A stretch of 64,000 nt of DNA from Alkalihalobacillus sp. FSL W8-0930 (GTDB taxonomy: Bacteria > Bacillota > Bacilli > Bacillales > Bacillaceae_D). The stretch covers positions 558,001-622,000 of the forward strand of contig CP150183.1 in assembly GCA_037965595.1 (NCBI GenBank). Reading direction: 5' to 3'. Both the position numbers and the translations under genes were made by a program. Below, in pieces: positions 36,531 to 46,139 of this stretch. The notes beneath the pieces were generated by a model, which worked only from the letters and a program-made list of their open reading frames with translations, searched no databases and was not told the DNA's origin. How positions within the stretch are numbered: position 1 is the stretch's first letter; every line of letters begins with the position of its first letter.

Positions 36531-37406
36531 TTACGATTTTAAATCGTAAGCAGAAAGCGCATAGATTTCTTTAAATTGTGCTTGTTTATATAAATGAATA
36601 GCTGCGACTGAATCCACAGACACACAAAGGGTAATGGTTTGAATAGAAGAGAACGAAAAGATCCAGGAAATTGTGGCATGTAGCAGCTGTGTACCAACCC
36701 CTTTTCCTTGGCTAGCAGCATCCACCGCAAAGAAATGGATATCTGACTCACCGAATTGCGGACTAACCTCAGCATAAATATAGCCAATAACACTCTCATT
36801 TTCCTTATAGAGTAATAAGCGATGTGTTGGATCAATGGATTCGATCATCTCGTCAGCTGTTAAGTAAGCTCCTGGAAAATGAGTCTGATGAAGAGCTATA
36901 AAGGCATCCTTATGGATAAGTTCAAATGGTTTAATTTCAGAGGGAGCTTCCTGTGGCTCATAAAATGAACGATCCAATGTAAGAATAAGGTGATTTCCCT
37001 GAAATGTAGCGCCAAGCGTTTTGGCAAAATGAACAGTATCTTTATTCGAACTATTTATAAAAAATGAGTACTCTTCGATCGACATAGGGACGTGGTCGAT
37101 TAAACCTTTCCAGAGCTCAAACGCCAGATCCTCATTCCAATGATTTTTAAAGTATGGTCCCCATATCTCCGCAGATCGATCGTCTTTATCAAGATCAAAG
37201 CCAAGAAACCCAATTAATTCTTCATTCATAAAGATTCCTAGAGCTGAATCCTCCAACGGGAGATCTGAGAATTCGTTTTCAAGCGACTGTTGGATTTCTT
37301 TTGCTTCTGTTCCAATGTAGCCAATATGCTTAGATGAGTGCTGTTGACACTGCGAAAGAAACACTGAAAGACTCTTACTATTTTTAATAGAATCTAGTCG
37401 AATCAC
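36531..37406 (-). CDS. GNAT-family N-acetyltransferase
   Basis: A 291-residue protein. The C-terminal half (about 155-285) is a GNAT fold with the acetyl-CoA motif DAASQGKGVGTQLLHA (Q/RxxGxG/A) and a typical end YKQAQFKEI. The N-terminal half also looks like a degenerate GNAT fold without the CoA motif. It starts with GTG after AAAGGAGAGG. The substrate is unknown; it is not in an operon. Confidence 0.85.
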   Translation of the reverse strand: MIRLDSIKNSKSLSVFLSQCQQHSSKHIGYIGTEAKEIQQSLENEFSDLPLEDSALGIFMNEELIGFLGFDLDKDDRSAEIWGPYFKNHWNEDLAFELWKGLIDHVPMSIEEYSFFINSSNKDTVHFAKTLGATFQGNHLILTLDRSFYEPQEAPSEIKPFELIHKDAFIALHQTHFPGAYLTADEMIESIDPTHRLLLYKENESVIGYIYAEVSPQFGESDIHFFAVDAASQGKGVGTQLLHATISWIFSFSSIQTITLCVSVDSVAAIHLYKQAQFKEIYALSAYDLKS

Positions 37407-37586
37407 CTGTATCCTCTCCTTTACTCACTTTATCTTATCATATAAAAGAAAGCGGTTTAACTAGAATATGACAAGGGTAGACAAAGCAGGAGGGACAAGT
37501 AAACGATTCAAATATATAGAAAATATCTGCGCCAACTACATACAGCATACGAATCTCTCAAACCCAAATTGAGAAGGAGTTTTTTT

Positions 37587-38510
37587 ATGCAAAAAAAGTT
37601 AGCTACACCGATTTGTCTTGTCGCCCTGTTCACGCTTGCACTTCCGTATCAAGCACTTGCTAATGAGGATGAAAGTGCAACTTCCATCTTAAAGAAATCG
37701 AACGAAGCCATGCTTGAGCTTGAGAGCTACTCAAGTGAAACGCATATTGAAATGACCATGATGGGAATGGGTGAAGAAGTCACCATTAAAATGGACTCAA
37801 AAGAAGATGTCATATTAGAGCCATTTGCGATGCACCAAACAGTTACAACTTCAATGGCAGGTGAAGAAGAGACATTAGAGACGTATTGGACAGAGGAAGG
37901 CTTTTACCAGGAAACGGCTGATGGAGAGTGGGTTAAGCTTCCAATGGAATTATCAGATGGTTTGGATGAATTAATGGAATGGGCCATGGCAAGTGATCAG
38001 GTGGAGCAAGCTGAGTTATTTGGGGACGACATGAGTGTAGAGGACAACGGAGATTCGTACATATTGACTTATGAAGGTGATGGGCAAGATTTAGAAGAAG
38101 CAATGAAAGAATGGATGGACATGTCTATGGGGCAGGATGAGGACATGATGATGGAAGAATTGATGGCAGACATCACGTATAATGATGTCAAATATGAGAT
38201 GACGATTGAAAAAGATACTCATTATATGACAAATTTAACGATGCACCTTGATATGGATATGGAGGTTGAAGGGGAAACAACCAACATGACTCAAAAGATT
38301 GAGATGGATGTTCATAACTTTAACGGTGTAGATTCGATTGAAGTACCAGCGGACGTGCGTGATAATGCGCAAATGCTTGATGAAATGGAAGGTGGAGCAT
38401 TACCGGATACAGCCTCAAACAATCCGATGCTAGTTGTAGCTGGTGGACTGATCACGGCACTCGGTGTATTCCTTTTTGCTCGTAGAAGAATCACGCACGC
38501 TTCGGCGTAA
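37587..38510 (+). CDS. LPXTA-anchored surface protein with LppX/DUF6612-like domain
   Basis: A 307-residue exported protein. A signal peptide ends after ALA (about residue 26). The body resembles the lipoprotein-like LolA/LppX-type fold (SNEAMLELESYSSETHIEM, YWTEEGFYQE, DVKYEMTIEKDTHY). The C-terminus has LPDTA, a hydrophobic helix and ARRR, a sortase signal for cell-wall attachment. The region 155-240 is unusually rich in methionine and acidic residues. The start follows AAGGAG at 37587. Wall-anchored relatives of this fold have no assigned role. Confidence 0.78.
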   Translation: MQKKLATPICLVALFTLALPYQALANEDESATSILKKSNEAMLELESYSSETHIEMTMMGMGEEVTIKMDSKEDVILEPFAMHQTVTTSMAGEEETLETYWTEEGFYQETADGEWVKLPMELSDGLDELMEWAMASDQVEQAELFGDDMSVEDNGDSYILTYEGDGQDLEEAMKEWMDMSMGQDEDMMMEELMADITYNDVKYEMTIEKDTHYMTNLTMHLDMDMEVEGETTNMTQKIEMDVHNFNGVDSIEVPADVRDNAQMLDEMEGGALPDTASNNPMLVVAGGLITALGVFLFARRRITHASA

Positions 38511-38516
38511 CATATG

Positions 38517-38546
38517 AAAAGGACTAGCTCCCAAGCTAGTCCTTTT
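38517..38546 (+). terminator. Intrinsic terminator after the surface-protein gene
   Basis: Perfect 13-bp stem (38517-38529 with 38534-38546), loop CCCA, followed by Ts. It also precedes the convergent YeeE gene end. Confidence 0.9.
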
Positions 38547-38557
38547 TTCTATCTATG

Positions 38558-39814
38558 TTAACATAATGAATCCTTTGGTTTCGGGTTGGATAACCCAAAT
38601 AGCGGGCGAATATATAATGCTAGAGCTGTTCCAAGTATCGCCATCACAGCCCAGACCCAGCCATGTAGGCTAAATGAAGCAATCCCGCCGAAATAAGCGC
38701 CAATATTACAGCCGTAAGCGAGTCGTGCACCATAGCCCATAAGGAGTCCACCGATCACAGATGCACCGACAACCCCAGGCTTTACACGTTTAGGTCGGAA
38801 TGTTCCCTGCAATGCCGCTGAAACAAACGCACCAAGCATAATACCAAAGTTTAAAACACTTGTTGAATCCGCTAAGACTGTGCTTGATAATGCCTCAGCA
38901 TTTGCTCCTGTGAAATAATCCCACGAAGCGACATCGACACCAACAAAGTCTAGAGCCTTTCCTCCCCAAAGTGCAAAGGCTGAAGTAATCCCCCAAGGAG
39001 TTCCACGCACAGCTAATACAAGTGCGTTCAGCACAGCAAGAACAATGGCCGCGGAAAATAAAGGCCATGCACCACGCAGGATCTTTTTGAAGCCCGATGT
39101 CGTTGTTAGTGGCTTCATTTTAGGAGGATTCTTCCACTTAGCAAACATCACGGTCCCAAAATAAATCAGTGCGAAGAGACCCATTTGCAGAGCCCAGCCA
39201 CCAAAGAAACCAAAACCGGTTGTCTCAGCAAGGGAGATTGGTTCAAGCTGAGGAGTCGTTTGCCAATATGCCATGTGATACGCACCAATGACAGAACCGA
39301 CAATGAAAAAGAAAAGTGTGACAATCATTGAGGAAGAACCTCCCCCAACGGAATAGAGTGTTCCAGATGCACAGCCACTCCCTAACTGCATACCAATTCC
39401 GAACATGAATGCACCAACTAATAAACTTATCCCAACTGGTGATACATAACCCGTTGGTTCAATGCCTGTGAAGCTAAAGCCAGATGAGAAGATAAGGGCA
39501 AACAATGTTGTTGCCACGGCAAGCATTAACATATGAGCTTGAAGACCTTGCACATTACCCACCGAAACCAGTCGACGGAATGCAGACGTAAATCCGAAGC
39601 GTGCATATAATAAGGCCATCCCTAAAGCAAGGCCAATGAGAAATAAGAACCCTTGCACCCAATCAACAACAAGTACGGTTGTTGTGAATAAAGCAATAAT
39701 AGCAAGTAACCCAAGAATGACGTACGGCGTTTGTATGGATTGAAGCGGGCCCTTAACGGTTGTAGATCGCTGATTCCAATTGCTTGGAATATCTGTTGAT
39801 GAGGACTGAGCCAT
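38558..39814 (-). CDS. YeeE/YedE (TsuA-like) sulfur-compound transporter
   Basis: A 418-residue polytopic membrane protein made of two YeeE/YedE repeats. Conserved cysteines are in GSGCASGT (first half) and YGCNIGAYF (second half), as in TsuA, which moves thiosulfate through stepwise contact with cysteines. I start it at 39814, with GGAGG 7 bases upstream. No TusA/YeeD-like partner gene lies next to it. Thiosulfate as substrate is inferred from the family. Confidence 0.88.
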   Translation of the reverse strand: MAQSSSTDIPSNWNQRSTTVKGPLQSIQTPYVILGLLAIIALFTTTVLVVDWVQGFLFLIGLALGMALLYARFGFTSAFRRLVSVGNVQGLQAHMLMLAVATTLFALIFSSGFSFTGIEPTGYVSPVGISLLVGAFMFGIGMQLGSGCASGTLYSVGGGSSSMIVTLFFFIVGSVIGAYHMAYWQTTPQLEPISLAETTGFGFFGGWALQMGLFALIYFGTVMFAKWKNPPKMKPLTTTSGFKKILRGAWPLFSAAIVLAVLNALVLAVRGTPWGITSAFALWGGKALDFVGVDVASWDYFTGANAEALSSTVLADSTSVLNFGIMLGAFVSAALQGTFRPKRVKPGVVGASVIGGLLMGYGARLAYGCNIGAYFGGIASFSLHGWVWAVMAILGTALALYIRPLFGLSNPKPKDSLC

Positions 39815-39967
39815 AAATGAATAACCTCCGTTCAAAATGATGAAAATATAAAAACAAGACGATATGGTGTATACCCAAAAGAATTGTAATTAAAACCAAT
39901 AAGTATAATCGGATATTATTACATATAGAGTTAGATTACAAGAGTTGTGCCCTTAACAATTAAAAAA

Positions 39968-39993
39968 CGAGTGACCAGTTTAAGGGTCACTCG
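39968..39993 (-). terminator. Terminator after the DUF4870 gene
   Basis: 9-bp stem (39968-39976 with 39985-39993), followed on the minus strand by T6. It starts 26 bases beyond the stop of the minus-strand gene. Confidence 0.75.
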
Positions 39994-40019
39994 CTCTTAC
40001 GATTACTTAATAATAACGA

Positions 40020-40340
40020 TTACTTAATAATCTGAGTCTCGCCAATAACAGGAAGTGGCTTTGTTTGTCCATTAGCTACATTCACTACACCAAGGATAAA
40101 TAGAACAAGCATCAGTATTCCGAAGAGAGGGGTTAAAAGAGTACTGATTAGGCCAGGAAGTATTTCGAGAAGGAAGAAACCTACTGCCCACACAATCGTA
40201 ACAAGCACACCTTGATTCGTATGGAATCTGGCGAAAGGAGAATCCTTTGCAACAAATAATGGGATCAAAAATAAAATCGGTAAGTAGGCAACGATGGAAA
40301 CCAGCTTATTGTCTGTAATGTCTTTGTTTGCTTCTTTCAT
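40020..40340 (-). CDS. DUF4870/Tic20-like small membrane protein
   Basis: A 106-residue protein with three to four membrane helices and the family segment FARFHTNQGVLV. It starts after AAGGAGGAATATACT. The function of the family is unknown. It is a single-gene unit. Confidence 0.8.
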   Translation of the reverse strand: MKEANKDITDNKLVSIVAYLPILFLIPLFVAKDSPFARFHTNQGVLVTIVWAVGFFLLEILPGLISTLLTPLFGILMLVLFILGVVNVANGQTKPLPVIGETQIIK

Positions 40341-40492
40341 AGTATATTCCTCCTTAGGAAATGTTTTGATCTACTATGTATATACCCAATTACAAACAAA
40401 AAAGTTTCAAGAATTGCGAAGAATAAGAATATAGTATGACAAATATTCTTTATTTTCCAATTGCTAGTTAAAATGTAACAAAAAAAGAAACC

Positions 40493-41170
40493 TTACATGC
40501 CAGAAGCATGAGAGGTTTCCTTCTTATTAGCAGCTTTTTCGTCGCGTGCTTGCTGTTTCATACGTGCTAATTCAATAATTCCGTAGGAGATTCTCATAAT
40601 GAGATAAGCTGGAACACTTACTCCAAAAAAGATCACAGTAGCTGGGAATGACATCATCGCGTAAAAAGTGGTTCCGAGTGCAACAATCATAAGGATGGAC
40701 AGCAAAGGGTTCACAGCCATTAAGAAAAAGGCTGTTTTGAATACTTGGCGGATGTTTAATTCGTAATGCACGTAAACAGGAAAGACGAACAATGTTCCAA
40801 GCGCAACAAGTAACGTCACAAAAAGAACCGGGTAATAGAAGTAAGCGACTACTCCTTGACCTGAGAAGGTAAGGAGAAACTGAAGATCGACATACAAGAT
40901 AAAGCCAATAACGATTAAAACCAATCCGATAAGATTAGCCCGAATGAAGTCTTGTTTTAAATAGGAAAAGAATGTTTTAAATACAGGAAGATCTGATTCA
41001 CCCATGATCCATTTTCTAAGAACGGCAAACATTGCAAATGTCGCAGGAAAGATAGTGAATAGAATAAGGCCAGCTAATGTGAAGCCAAGCCAAAGTAAAT
41101 TAAGGTAAGCCATACGAGTAATCCATTCAGCAATCTTTTGCAAACCTCCCATTGGTCCACGCATATCCAT
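40493..41170 (-). CDS. YesL-like DUF624 membrane protein
   Basis: A 225-residue protein with five or six membrane helices and a basic C-terminal tail. The N-terminal NLLWLGFTLAG segment is typical of YesL/DUF624. In B. subtilis yesL lies in the rhamnogalacturonan cluster. Here it stands about 25 kb from the lyase. A half-matched cre-like sequence (GAACGCTTACA, around 41282-41292) lies about 110 bases upstream, too weak to call. Ribosome site AGGGGG. Confidence 0.82.
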   Translation of the reverse strand: MDMRGPMGGLQKIAEWITRMAYLNLLWLGFTLAGLILFTIFPATFAMFAVLRKWIMGESDLPVFKTFFSYLKQDFIRANLIGLVLIVIGFILYVDLQFLLTFSGQGVVAYFYYPVLFVTLLVALGTLFVFPVYVHYELNIRQVFKTAFFLMAVNPLLSILMIVALGTTFYAMMSFPATVIFFGVSVPAYLIMRISYGIIELARMKQQARDEKAANKKETSHASGM

Positions 41171-41351
41171 GTATCAAACCCCCTATTGGTTTAAGGTGCG
41201 AATTCAAAAATGTATGCAACGTATAAACGAGAGACGTCTACTAACATGTTACGTTCACTATACCATGTTTATCCCTTTAAGTGAACGCTTACATTTAGAG
41301 GTTGTCTATCGTTCATCATTTTATTTATACGAAAGGGGGATTAATAAAAAT

Positions 41352-41381
41352 TGGCGAATCTCAAATGTTTAAGATTCGCCA
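41352..41381 (-). terminator. Hairpin terminator after the 106-residue unknown gene
   Basis: Perfect 10-bp stem (41352-41361 with 41372-41381) with T-rich sequence on the minus strand after it. The arm GGCGAATCT is a shortened relative of the recurrent GCGAATGATTC hairpin. Confidence 0.65.
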
Positions 41382-41392
41382 GTAGATAGCCT

Positions 41393-41713
41393 TTAAGGCA
41401 TGATATCTGCTACAATTTCCTTCGTTTCAAGTGTGCCAAGATCGTAGACCATCTGGTACACCTCCCTTAGGTCATTTTGAGTTTGGTCTTTCTCTTGATC
41501 AGCAGCTTTTTCATCAAACGGATTTTTAAACACTTGATTTTGATCAAAGTCCTCAGATTTCACTCGCTCTAGCAAGCCGGCAAGCTGTTCCTTTTCTTTG
41601 TCTGTCGCGTAAATTTGATATTGAATCGTGTTATCAGGCATTTTCTCTTTATTTATGGACATCATCGCCATATCTAATGTGACATAATAAGACTCGCGTT
41701 TAAAGGTAGACAT
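41393..41713 (-). CDS. Hypothetical protein, no recognised domain
   Basis: A 106-residue soluble, acidic, Gln/Asp/Glu-rich protein with no signal peptide. ATG at 41713 is chosen because AAAGGA lies 9 bases upstream; GTG two codons earlier is too close. It sits upstream of nothing on the same strand and is not coupled to its neighbours. Two charged helices are likely (about 35-55 and 75-95). I do not recognise the family. Confidence 0.65.
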   Translation of the reverse strand: MSTFKRESYYVTLDMAMMSINKEKMPDNTIQYQIYATDKEKEQLAGLLERVKSEDFDQNQVFKNPFDEKAADQEKDQTQNDLREVYQMVYDLGTLETKEIVADIMP

Positions 41714-41780
41714 AGGCACGCTTCCTTTCTGAAATGTATGTGTTGTTCATGCTATACCCACATTTCAGACATTTACACGT

Positions 41781-42770
41781 CTATTGGTCACTTGGGAAGA
41801 CGAGACCGATTTGTCTACGGGCTTCATCCAGTACTTGAAGCGTAATGGCTGAATTCTTATGACTGTTTTCTATGGACTCCATTGTCTGATCAGAAACAAG
41901 CTTAGCAAATTCAATGGCCTCATAGTACATCGGATTCTCGTGCTGTTCTTCTGATATTAATGTTTCTGTTTTATTGATTCTGTCATGGTGTGTGACAGAA
42001 TGAAAATCACTCCAGTGTTTAATGACTATACTTCCATTCTCGCCTTGAATTTCAGAAGGGATGATAGATTGGGTGATCTTTGAATGATTAATGATGATCT
42101 GAGATTCATCATATTTTAATAAGATGCTACCAGCGCCATCAACACCAGATTCAAGCATATGTCCTTGAGCTCGAACTTCATTTGGGCGACCGAACAGTGC
42201 AATCATTGGATAGACTCCATACACACCTATATCCATTAAAGAACCATTTGAGAACTCTGGCTTAAAGGCATTTTGAATGTCTCCATTTTTATAAGCGTCA
42301 TAGCGTGAGGAGTACTGACAGAAGTTTGCGAATCCTGAACGAATGGTGCCGAGCGTATCTAACTTCTCTTTTACCGTTAGGAAATTCGGCAGCTGTGTTG
42401 TTTTCATTGCTTCCATTAATACCACGCCGTTCTCACGTGCAGCTTCGGTCATTTTAGCCCATTCCTCATAATTTGAAGCAGCTGGCTTTTCAACCAACAC
42501 ATGTTTTCCGTGTGAAAGCATGAGAATGGACTGATCAGCGTGAAGGGAAGTGGGGCTAGCAACATAAACAGCATTAATATATGTACTTGCTGCCAACTCC
42601 TCAAGCGAAGTATATGTATACGTTACACCGTGTTTTTGGGCGAACTCAGTTGCTCGTTCCTCTGTTCTTGAATAAACAGCTACAACCTCATAGTCATTCA
42701 GTTCTGATATCGCGTCAAGCAACCGTTCCGTTATGAAGTTCGTTCCGATTACACCAAGTTTAATCGTCAT
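41781..42770 (-). CDS. Gfo/Idh/MocA family oxidoreductase
   Basis: A 329-residue protein with Rossmann motif GVIGTNFITERL, catalytic Lys in VEKPAA and DIGVYGVYPM with Asp/Tyr in the active site. ATG 42770 has AGGAGG upstream at better spacing than the ATG two codons before. It is a single gene, and the third type of Gfo/Idh enzyme in the window outside the sugar operon. Substrate unknown. Confidence 0.87.
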   Translation of the reverse strand: MTIKLGVIGTNFITERLLDAISELNDYEVVAVYSRTEERATEFAQKHGVTYTYTSLEELAASTYINAVYVASPTSLHADQSILMLSHGKHVLVEKPAASNYEEWAKMTEAARENGVVLMEAMKTTQLPNFLTVKEKLDTLGTIRSGFANFCQYSSRYDAYKNGDIQNAFKPEFSNGSLMDIGVYGVYPMIALFGRPNEVRAQGHMLESGVDGAGSILLKYDESQIIINHSKITQSIIPSEIQGENGSIVIKHWSDFHSVTHHDRINKTETLISEEQHENPMYYEAIEFAKLVSDQTMESIENSHKNSAITLQVLDEARRQIGLVFPSDQ

Positions 42771-42956
42771 CTGCATTTCCTCCTACTATATGAAATGCCA
42801 TCATCGTACCACTCTTTTTCATTCTTCGCATCTGATAACCTTATTAAGGGGATTCCGCTTTCCTTCCTTTAGCAAATAGAATATAGTAGGACTTGATTAC
42901 TAGATAAATTCAATATATTATCTTTAAAAAGAAGTACTTAAAAGGGGGTTAGTCAC

Positions 42957-43832
42957 ATGGTTATGCAACTTTCTGAACAAAATCAAACACTAAACATAAA
43001 GAACTTTCAAGACTTTGAAGAAGTAGCTACACAGGTACTACTTTTGTTAAGTCATCAGATACACGTTAATACTCTGTTTATAGCTAAAAATGATAAAAAA
43101 ACAAACCGCATCATGCATGCGATTAATAAAGATGAAGTTCTCTTACGTGTGGGAGAGGAATTGGATTACAACCAAACTCTTTGCAAGCTAAGTGTGGATT
43201 ACGGTGAGAGGGTATTAGTCATTCCAAGCTTAAATGATGATGAAGAGGCTTGTCTCCTAGATCCAGTTAAACAGTTAGGTACAGGAAGTTTCATTGGGAT
43301 TCCAATCTACGATGGGTGTGGAGGGGTATATGGCACGATCTGTGGCTTAGATAATGAAATCATTGGGTTTTCGGAAAATGATATAGAGCTTTTCCGAACA
43401 ATGGCTTCGTTATTAACATATGTGCTGGATCTAGAATATGCTCACGAACAGCTTTCTGACTTATCTGCTCCACTTGTACCTGTTGCAAAAGGAATTGGTG
43501 TCTTACCTGTCATTGGAAGTATTACATCGCTACGGATGGAATCGATCGTTGATAAGGTGATGACTCTTAGCAATAAGCTGGAATTACATTATTTACTCAT
43601 TGATGTATCAGGGATCATTAGTTTAGATGAAGACACAAGTGAACAACTGTTAAGGCTGGCTCATATGCTTAAGCTAATAGGAGTTAAAACCATGTTCACT
43701 GGAATTAGACCGGATCTCGCAATGAAGATTAATCGTCTGCGTACGAGTTTCATGAAAGTACAAACGTTTGGAACCTTAGCTCAAGGCTTAGAAAGTATAG
43801 GGTTTATCCCACCTGAACTGTCAAAATCATAA
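42957..43832 (+). CDS. GAF-STAS protein, RsbR-paralogue-like
   Basis: A 291-residue protein with an N-terminal GAF-like sensor domain (about 15-160, with GSFIGIPIYDGCGGVYGTICGL beginning near 110) and a C-terminal STAS domain introduced by LSAPLVPVAKGIGVLPVIG, the linker typical of RsbR proteins. The two kinase-target threonines of RsbRA (T171 and T205) correspond to Ser191 and Glu225, the latter resembling the acidic residue of some paralogues. It is encoded 18 kb from the rsb operon as a single gene. It is likely a stressosome sensor; the signal is unknown. Confidence 0.85.
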   Translation: MVMQLSEQNQTLNIKNFQDFEEVATQVLLLLSHQIHVNTLFIAKNDKKTNRIMHAINKDEVLLRVGEELDYNQTLCKLSVDYGERVLVIPSLNDDEEACLLDPVKQLGTGSFIGIPIYDGCGGVYGTICGLDNEIIGFSENDIELFRTMASLLTYVLDLEYAHEQLSDLSAPLVPVAKGIGVLPVIGSITSLRMESIVDKVMTLSNKLELHYLLIDVSGIISLDEDTSEQLLRLAHMLKLIGVKTMFTGIRPDLAMKINRLRTSFMKVQTFGTLAQGLESIGFIPPELSKS

Positions 43833-43843
43833 GGATTTTGCTG

Positions 43844-43871
43844 AACCATCTGTCGAAAAAAACAGATGGTT
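43844..43871 (+). terminator. Intrinsic terminator after the GAF-STAS gene
   Basis: 10-bp stem (43844-43853 with 43862-43871) followed by a run of Ts, 12 bases after the stop. Confidence 0.9.
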
Positions 43872-44020
43872 TTTTTATTTTAACGTATTCTTATTTATTT
43901 TTACATATTCGTAACTTTTAAGCGGGTTATACCGTATACTTCTTAACAGTGTATTTACACAGGTGATTTGTTTTCTACTCTTATTCTACGAAAAAAGTAG
44001 TTTAGTTTAGGCACTGAATT

Positions 44021-44029
44021 TGATATAAT
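44021..44029 (+). promoter_or_regulatory. Extended -10 promoter of ltaS
   Basis: TGATATAAT is a perfect -10 (TATAAT, 44024-44029) with the TGn extension. The -35 region (TTTAGT near 44001) is poor, as is common with extended -10 promoters. Confidence 0.55.
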
Positions 44030-44157
44030 CATCTTTTGATGTATATGAAATGGTTTGAACTCTTTTTTTGGTGGAATAGAGAATCAAGTATGTCTAAAGA
44101 AGTGCAACCGATTAACGCGCTAATTTCTTGAAATGAAAGAGAGGAGCACCAAGTCTT

Positions 44158-46050
44158 ATGGAAAAAGTAAAGTCTGCGCTAAGCCGATTAAAGTTGTATT
44201 GGTTAGCTGTATTCATGTTAACAATTAAATCATATATTCTTTATAAAGTTGGGTTTAACATCTCAGCAGATAATATGCTTCAGGAGTTTATATTGATTAT
44301 TAATCCTTTAAGCTCTGCTGTACTATTCTTTGCAATCGCTCTGATGTTTAAGCACCGACTTCGCAACATCATGATTGTTGCTTTCAGTATCATTGCTACT
44401 CTAGTTTTATACTTTAACTTGTTATACTACCGATTTTTCACAGATTTCTTAACGTTACCGGTCCTATTTCAAACAAGTAACTTAAATGATCTTGGAACAA
44501 GTATTGTAGGATTAATGCATTTGGGTGATTTATTAATCGTCGCAGATATTCTTATCCTGACATTACTCATCGTGACAAAACGTGTACCAGCCGTTCGTCG
44601 CTTAAAGCGTGAACCGGTCATCCTCATGTCACTGGCTGTTGTGCTTTTTTTAGCTAACTTATCGATTGCACAAGCGGAACGCCCACAGCTGTTGTCTAGA
44701 TCGTTTGACCGTGAGTTACTCGTTAAAAACATCGGACTATTAAACTATCACGTTTATGATGGATATATCCAATCACAGTCTCGCGCGCAGCGTGTGTTCG
44801 CTGATAGTTCAGATATTGTAGAAGTGAAGAATTACGCTCAAGCTAACCATAAAGAGCCGGATCCAGAACTCTTTGGAATTGCTGAAGGCAAAAACGTTGT
44901 GATGATTTCACTTGAATCATTACAAACATTTGTCATTAATAACACAGTGAATGGAGAAGAAGTAACCCCATTCTTAAACGACTTAATTGAAGATAGTTAT
45001 TATTTCGAGAATTTCTATCATCAAACGGCGCAAGGAAAAACATCGGATTCTGAGTTTATTGTAGAGAATTCTATGTTTGGCCGAGACAGTGGTTCGGTCT
45101 TCTTCACACATGGTGGCAATGAGTACAATGCACTTCCAGAGCTTCTAAGTGATAAAGGCATGTACAGTTCCGTTATGCATGCGAACAACAAAAGCTTCTG
45201 GAACCGCGATATCATGTATCAATCACTGGGTTACGATCAATTCTTTGATGTGAATAGCTATGAAGTAAATGAAGAAAATTCAGTAGGTTGGGGTCTGAAG
45301 GACGTTGATTTCTTCGAACAGTCCATTGATCTTCTACAATCACAGCCTAAACCTTTTTATACTAAGTTCATTACCTTAACCAATCATTTCCCATTTGAAC
45401 TAGATGAGGAAGACAAAATGATTGATGAGTATGATTCCAATAGTGGAACACTGAACCGTTTCTTCCCAACGGTTCGTTACATGGACCATGCGTTAGAGCG
45501 CTTCTTTGAAGAGATGAAGGAAGCTGACCTATATGATGATACAATCTTCATTTTATATGGTGACCATTATGGAATCTCTGAGAACCACAATAAAGCAATG
45601 AGTATGTATCTTGATAAGGATGAAATCACTCCTTTTGATACCGTTCAGCTTCAACGTGTACCAATGATCGTTCATATTCCTGGACACGACAAGCATGAAA
45701 CCATTGATACAGTTGGAGGCCAAATCGATGTGAAACCTACACTGATGCACCTGTTAGGTCATAGCACAAGAAACGACATCCAATTCGGAACGGACCTTTT
45801 CTCACCTGAAAATGAATCTATGGCCGTATTACGTAATGGAAGTGTGATTACGGACGATATCGTTTACACAAACGGTACGTGCTATAACAAAGATGGAGAA
45901 GAGATTGAAGCTGAATCATGTGAGCCATATGTGGAAAAAGGGCTGCAAGACCTTGAACACTCCGATCGCATTATTTATGGAGATTTATTCCGATTCTTTG
46001 ATTCACAAGAAGATAACGAAACCGAACCAGATGAAGAAGATGCCGCATAA
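44158..46050 (+). CDS. ltaS: Lipoteichoic acid synthase
   Basis: A 630-residue protein with five N-terminal membrane helices (to about 170) and an extracellular sulfatase-like domain. Catalytic residues by family alignment are Glu253 in ISLESLQTF, nucleophile Thr295 in TAQGKTSDSEF, and metal ligands Asp/His in YGDHYG. It polymerises glycerol phosphate from phosphatidylglycerol onto the glycolipid anchor outside the membrane. The C-terminal ~20 residues are acidic. It is a single-gene unit with GAGAGGAG upstream. Confidence 0.95.
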   Translation: MEKVKSALSRLKLYWLAVFMLTIKSYILYKVGFNISADNMLQEFILIINPLSSAVLFFAIALMFKHRLRNIMIVAFSIIATLVLYFNLLYYRFFTDFLTLPVLFQTSNLNDLGTSIVGLMHLGDLLIVADILILTLLIVTKRVPAVRRLKREPVILMSLAVVLFLANLSIAQAERPQLLSRSFDRELLVKNIGLLNYHVYDGYIQSQSRAQRVFADSSDIVEVKNYAQANHKEPDPELFGIAEGKNVVMISLESLQTFVINNTVNGEEVTPFLNDLIEDSYYFENFYHQTAQGKTSDSEFIVENSMFGRDSGSVFFTHGGNEYNALPELLSDKGMYSSVMHANNKSFWNRDIMYQSLGYDQFFDVNSYEVNEENSVGWGLKDVDFFEQSIDLLQSQPKPFYTKFITLTNHFPFELDEEDKMIDEYDSNSGTLNRFFPTVRYMDHALERFFEEMKEADLYDDTIFILYGDHYGISENHNKAMSMYLDKDEITPFDTVQLQRVPMIVHIPGHDKHETIDTVGGQIDVKPTLMHLLGHSTRNDIQFGTDLFSPENESMAVLRNGSVITDDIVYTNGTCYNKDGEEIEAESCEPYVEKGLQDLEHSDRIIYGDLFRFFDSQEDNETEPDEEDAA

Positions 46051-46056
46051 AATGAG

Positions 46057-46082
46057 CCACCACGATATGAGTATCGTGGTGG
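46057..46082 (+). terminator. Terminator of ltaS
   Basis: Perfect 11-bp stem (46057-46067 with 46072-46082), loop TGAG, followed by T7. Confidence 0.92.
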
Positions 46083-46139
46083 TTTTTTTACATATAAAAA
46101 AGTGAAGGGCCAAAGAATGGGACCCTTCACTAACTGTTT

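Larger units (their letters stand above)
43833..44157. other. 325-base gap before ltaS
   Basis: Holds the terminator of the GAF-STAS gene, then AT-rich sequence with a likely extended -10 promoter (44021-44029) and a leader of about 120 bases to ltaS. No gene seen. Confidence 0.6.

Noticed and set aside
41270-41300. cre site upstream of the yesL-like gene
   Set aside because: Only the right half of the consensus is matched; the left half has two mismatches.
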